Shown here: in pieces, positions 60,860-64,000 of the stretch | Numbering within the stretch: the stretch's first letter is position 1 | Layout of the letters: the number at the start of each line of letters is the position of its first letter | Source: Archegozetes longisetosus | Taxonomy: Eukaryota > Arthropoda > Arachnida > Sarcoptiformes > Trhypochthoniidae | DNA length: 64,000 nucleotides | NCBI GenBank assembly: GCA_018873245.2 | Contig: JAEMBT020000006.1 | Coordinates: forward strand, 12,990,387-13,054,386 | Reading direction: 5' to 3' | The notes under the pieces: model-generated | Told to the model about the DNA's origin: nothing | The model's database searches: none | What the model saw: the letters and a program-made list of their open reading frames with translations, nothing else | Made by a program: the position numbers and the translations under genes

Positions 60860-62828
60860 TTAATAATAAGATAAGAGCGCTAATGATGTCCAGTAAATAA
60901 TATTGGCTAAAAGAAAACTGATTGGAAATATAATCCGACATTTGTGGTCGATTTCATTAGCGATATCTTGAGGTTCTTTTTTTATTTTAAACGAAGGCAT
61001 AAGTATTGAACAAACTGCAGGCAATGAGTCTGATCGCGAAATATTTGACGATAAGTTGTCCCCATTGATATCTGGTACAATCAATTCAATGCCGCCATCG
61101 CTCATATGTTTTATGTAGGAAGTATTTATTACTTCGGAGTTAGATCTTGGTAACATTGGACTAGTAGGTGGCTATAGAATAGAAAATATTCAAATTCATG
61201 TTAGATTTTATGTCTCACTATGTGTATGGTACGCAATTTTTGTTTACTTTTAAATATGCTTCGCTTTTAACACTTTTCATAGTACTATAAAGAGAATCCG
61301 TTGATAAAGACTTAAATGAATTATTGCTTAATGTCCGTTTCAATCCATTATTTTTCTTATTGTTATTATTTCGTTTCTTTTTGCTTCTTTTATCCTTATT
61401 GTATATGAAGTTAACGGTGGCGTATTCCACAAGAGATGCAAATATGAAAACTAAAATTAAGAAATAGATTCAAATCAGTAGTTGTTTACTACTAATAAAT
61501 CAAATTATTTGTTGATTACAAGTGCACATAAGAATCCAAATATCCATCGCATGAATGTACGAAACTCTGGGAAGCTTATCTCTGGCTGTTTTAGCACTCG
61601 TCACAAGAGTTAGCATTGTCGTTATGCCTAATGTGACTCTTGCGGGTGCGGCAGGAATTTCCACCCAAAATGAGGTCCACGAAGATACCACAAACATCAT
61701 CGATGGGACGTATACATCGAGTATGAAATGACCGAATTCTCGTCTCAACTTGAAAGTGGCCACAAGCTTACTATAAGTACCGGTATGGCTGTATATTGAC
61801 TTAAGGTGAGATAATGTATAGTTTACTAATTCAAATCCGCTCCAACTGAAGTCATCGGTCATATCGAACGGTTGCTCTTCATTCCATTCAAGCCTCAAGC
61901 GTTCATTGGGTAATTCGACTATTAGTAAAAAAGACTAATATCATTCATATCTATCACTTTAGTTTAGGAAAATATTGTGCGAAATCTATTAAACTACGCT
62001 CTTGACTCACTTGACTCAATCTCAATATTACATAACTGTATGTCCAAAGGATATAATCTAAAATTCATTTCGCAAAATCCATTCAAAAAAATTCTAAATA
62101 TGAAAATGACATTTGTAAACAAAATAAAAGTTTAAGTCGAGCAAATTATTTGAATCAAGTTTTCTGATTAAAAATTTGCTTAAGATCTCGTTGCGTTAAT
62201 GATTTTGAAAGTTTTTAGACTAAAGGCTGACCTTGTGCTAAGCAAAACTTGGCCATCGGATTGAATTTGAGCCAAAGCAGGGCTTGCATCAGTATCTTGA
62301 AGAATATCAGGTTCTTTATTATTCGGTATATGAATAGATGGTGTCCATATTCTGTCGATATGCCATTTGCCTCCTTCCAATTTTAGTGTTTTGTTACCAG
62401 CATGCTCAATCCTCAATCTTTCGTCATACCATTGAAAGCGTAATAAAAGCTGAATCGAGAACTCCTTCAAAGTTCAAAATCTAACTTTCAACATAATGAC
62501 TCAAGTTAGAATCTAATATTCTTACGCTTCTTGTCTCTTCGATTGATCCAAAACTATATAAAAACAAGCTCGTGTTCACCCTTATTGGCACTTAATTAAA
62601 GAGACAGAATATTAACTTCAAAATCAATTATGCGAAAATAGTTTGCATATTACTTTCTGATTTTGGATATATCCATTTGTTGTAAATATTTTCATCAGTT
62701 TTACTTTTAAAGAGATCGAAATCATATACATTTTCTAATGAGTGATAGGTATTAGCTGAACATAAAACTAGGCCTGAGCCTAAGCACAAAACTTGTACAA
62801 TTTTCAATAAAAAAATTTCAGAATACAT
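60860..62828 (-). CDS. Cys-loop ligand-gated chloride channel subunit (GABA/glycine/GluCl-type)
   Basis: Seven exons: 62654-62828, 62526-62590, 62232-62464, 62011-62093, 61520-61918, 61248-61450, 60860-61171; 489 residues, exactly in phase. Signal peptide VQVLCLGSGLVLCSA. Extracellular domain: PIRVNTSLFLYSFGSIEE, LLLRFQWYDERL, RIWTPSIHIPNNK, DGQVLLSTR, and the Cys-loop CEMNFRLYPLDIQLC (13 residues between Cys). M1 follows GHFILDVYVPSMM; M2 is preceded by AAPARV, the PAR motif of anion-selective channels, then LGITTMLTLVT; M3 is YIHAMDIWILMCTFFIF; a lysine/asparagine-rich cytoplasmic loop and M4 (CRIIFPISFLLANIIYWT) end the protein. The loop C region has no vicinal cysteines. The agonist (GABA, glutamate, glycine, pH or other) cannot be decided. 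The first ~20 residues after the signal are unusually short for the family. Confidence 0.88.
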
Positions 62829-63189
62829 GTCAGAGAGACTCGACTCAGTAAGAACTTAAAAATTATGCACAAGATGCAAATAGTTTTTGAATGAAATATA
62901 GCGAATGTCATACTAGTATTAGAGATACAATAATTTGATGTATTGCTAAATTAAAAAGGAAAGATTACACGATACTAAAACATTCAAAGTAGCATAATTT
63001 ATTGTCATATTGACGTCGTATGGAATTACTTTGACATAAATAAATACCTTATAAACTGATTTCAGAAATCTCAGAGACAATCAATGCGATCATGCCATAG
63101 AGTTTAGTATTTCAATGAGAGTCTTTACAATAAGTCTTTACGATAAAATAATTAGTAAACCATCTTATCATTTGCAATTGATTTTATTT

Positions 63190-63830
63190 AGAAGATAACA
63201 CGGTTCCTAAATATAAACTGACAAAATACCTTATTGCCTTAATGATTTCGAGAACATTTAGATGACAAGCTGACTAAAACTTCGTCATTAGATTGAATTA
63301 AACCAAAAGGGTACTTGTGTCAGCATTTTAAAAATTATCAGGTTCTTTATTGTTAAGTGTGTGTATCGATGGTGTTCGTATTATGCTGATATGCCATTTT
63401 CTCCCTTCTAGTTTTAGTGTTTAATTTATCATTCGCTTTAATTATTAATCCTTCATTAAGTTGCAGCACTGAAATTGCATTGATAACTCAATTGAGATCA
63501 TTGTTATGGAAAAACTTTCGTTTTAATCATTTCGACAATATGACGATATTTTTAAACTTCTAGACTCATCAACTGATAGGAAACAATGTGAAAATAAAGT
63601 TACGTTTACACTTATTAGCACTAAATTAAAGAAAGAACACATTTAATTTAGAGGTAAATTATTTAAAAGTAGTTTGCATATTGTTTCGCGCTTTTGGATA
63701 AATTCATTAGTTATAAGGATTTTCCGCGGATTTATTCTCAAAAAGCTTGGACTCGTATATATCTGTCACAAAATTTGAATTTTCCAAACAATAGACTAAA
63801 TTTTAGACAATAGACAATACTTCCAGAATT
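63190..63830 (-). pseudogene. decayed tandem copy of the 5' exons of the Cys-loop receptor
   Basis: 63230-63430 aligns with 62240-62400 (exon 3 of the receptor): shared blocks ATCAGGTTCTTTATT, GATGGTGT and GATATGCCATTT, then TAGTTTTAGTGTTT. 63600-63720 aligns with 62577-62690 (exons 1-2): CTTATT(A/G)GCACT(A/T)AATTAAAGA and AGTTTGCATATT. Order and spacing are conserved, offset by about 1.0 kb. Frameshifts and lost splice sites make it non-functional. Confidence 0.75.
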
Positions 63831-64000
63831 TAGAATAAAAGACCTAGATAATGCATGTCAATAATTAGATTCGATTTAAAATTAGAAACTATTACGTTTT
63901 CTATAGAAGTAATAGGTTTCGAATTCAATCTGTCGAAAGCTTAGAGATGAAAAATGGGATAGCCAAAAGTACTATTCGTTTGAATCGAGTAGTAAAGCCA
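63831..64000. other. unassigned window end
   Basis: AT-rich; nothing recognised. Confidence 0.4.

Overview
The window is eukaryotic nuclear DNA, AT-rich, with genes split by short introns (mostly 45-110 nt, GT-AG, one GC-AG). The gene set is arthropod: a gustatory receptor, an anion-type Cys-loop receptor, MAELSTROM of the piRNA pathway, acyl-CoA desaturases and a secreted protein resembling the 27-kDa hemolymph glycoproteins. The divergence of most proteins would suit a fast-evolving arthropod such as a mite, but that placement is inference.

Layout. (1) 1-1015: 5' part of a GT31 beta-1,3-galactosyltransferase (minus). (2) 1.1-24.6 kb: a transposon-dense block. It holds foldback MITEs, a TTAA-flanked piggyBac deletion derivative, a 4.6-kb DDE_Tnp_4 element with ~308-bp terminal inverted repeats that was itself hit by a hAT-type insertion with an 8-bp target duplication, three further elements whose ends read AAAGGAGG, a decayed 2.5-kb hAT with target duplication, and a Merlin (IS1016-like) fossil split by a near-perfect 740-bp palindrome. 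One damaged desaturase gene (12.8-15.5 kb) lies inside this block. (3) 25.1-38 kb: an eIF4A-like pseudo-helicase, UDP-galactose 4-epimerase-like, SLC46-type transporter, a small membrane protein and MAELSTROM. (4) 38-45.6 kb: mostly empty, with two weak gene candidates. (5) 45.6-47.3 kb: a second, intact desaturase. (6) 47.3-51.3 kb: empty. (7) 51.3-62.8 kb: gustatory receptor, serine protease, a DBH/MOXD-like protein without copper ligands, the secreted Cys-rich protein and the Cys-loop receptor, followed by a decayed tandem copy of its first exons.

Two themes stand out. First, three well-preserved gene models lack the residues that define catalysis: the eIF4A-like protein has lost motifs I, III and VI and altered DEAD to DEIN; the epimerase has Asn for the YxxxK lysine; the DBH-like protein has lost every copper ligand I could align. 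Second, four otherwise sound gene models are each out of frame by one base exactly at an A-run. That points to homopolymer errors in the assembly as much as to real lesions.

Exon boundaries were placed by hand from GT-AG signals, reading phase and family motifs. For GALE, SLC46, desaturase 2, the protease, DBH-like, the 27-kDa-like protein and the Cys-loop receptor, the summed exon lengths are exact multiples of three.
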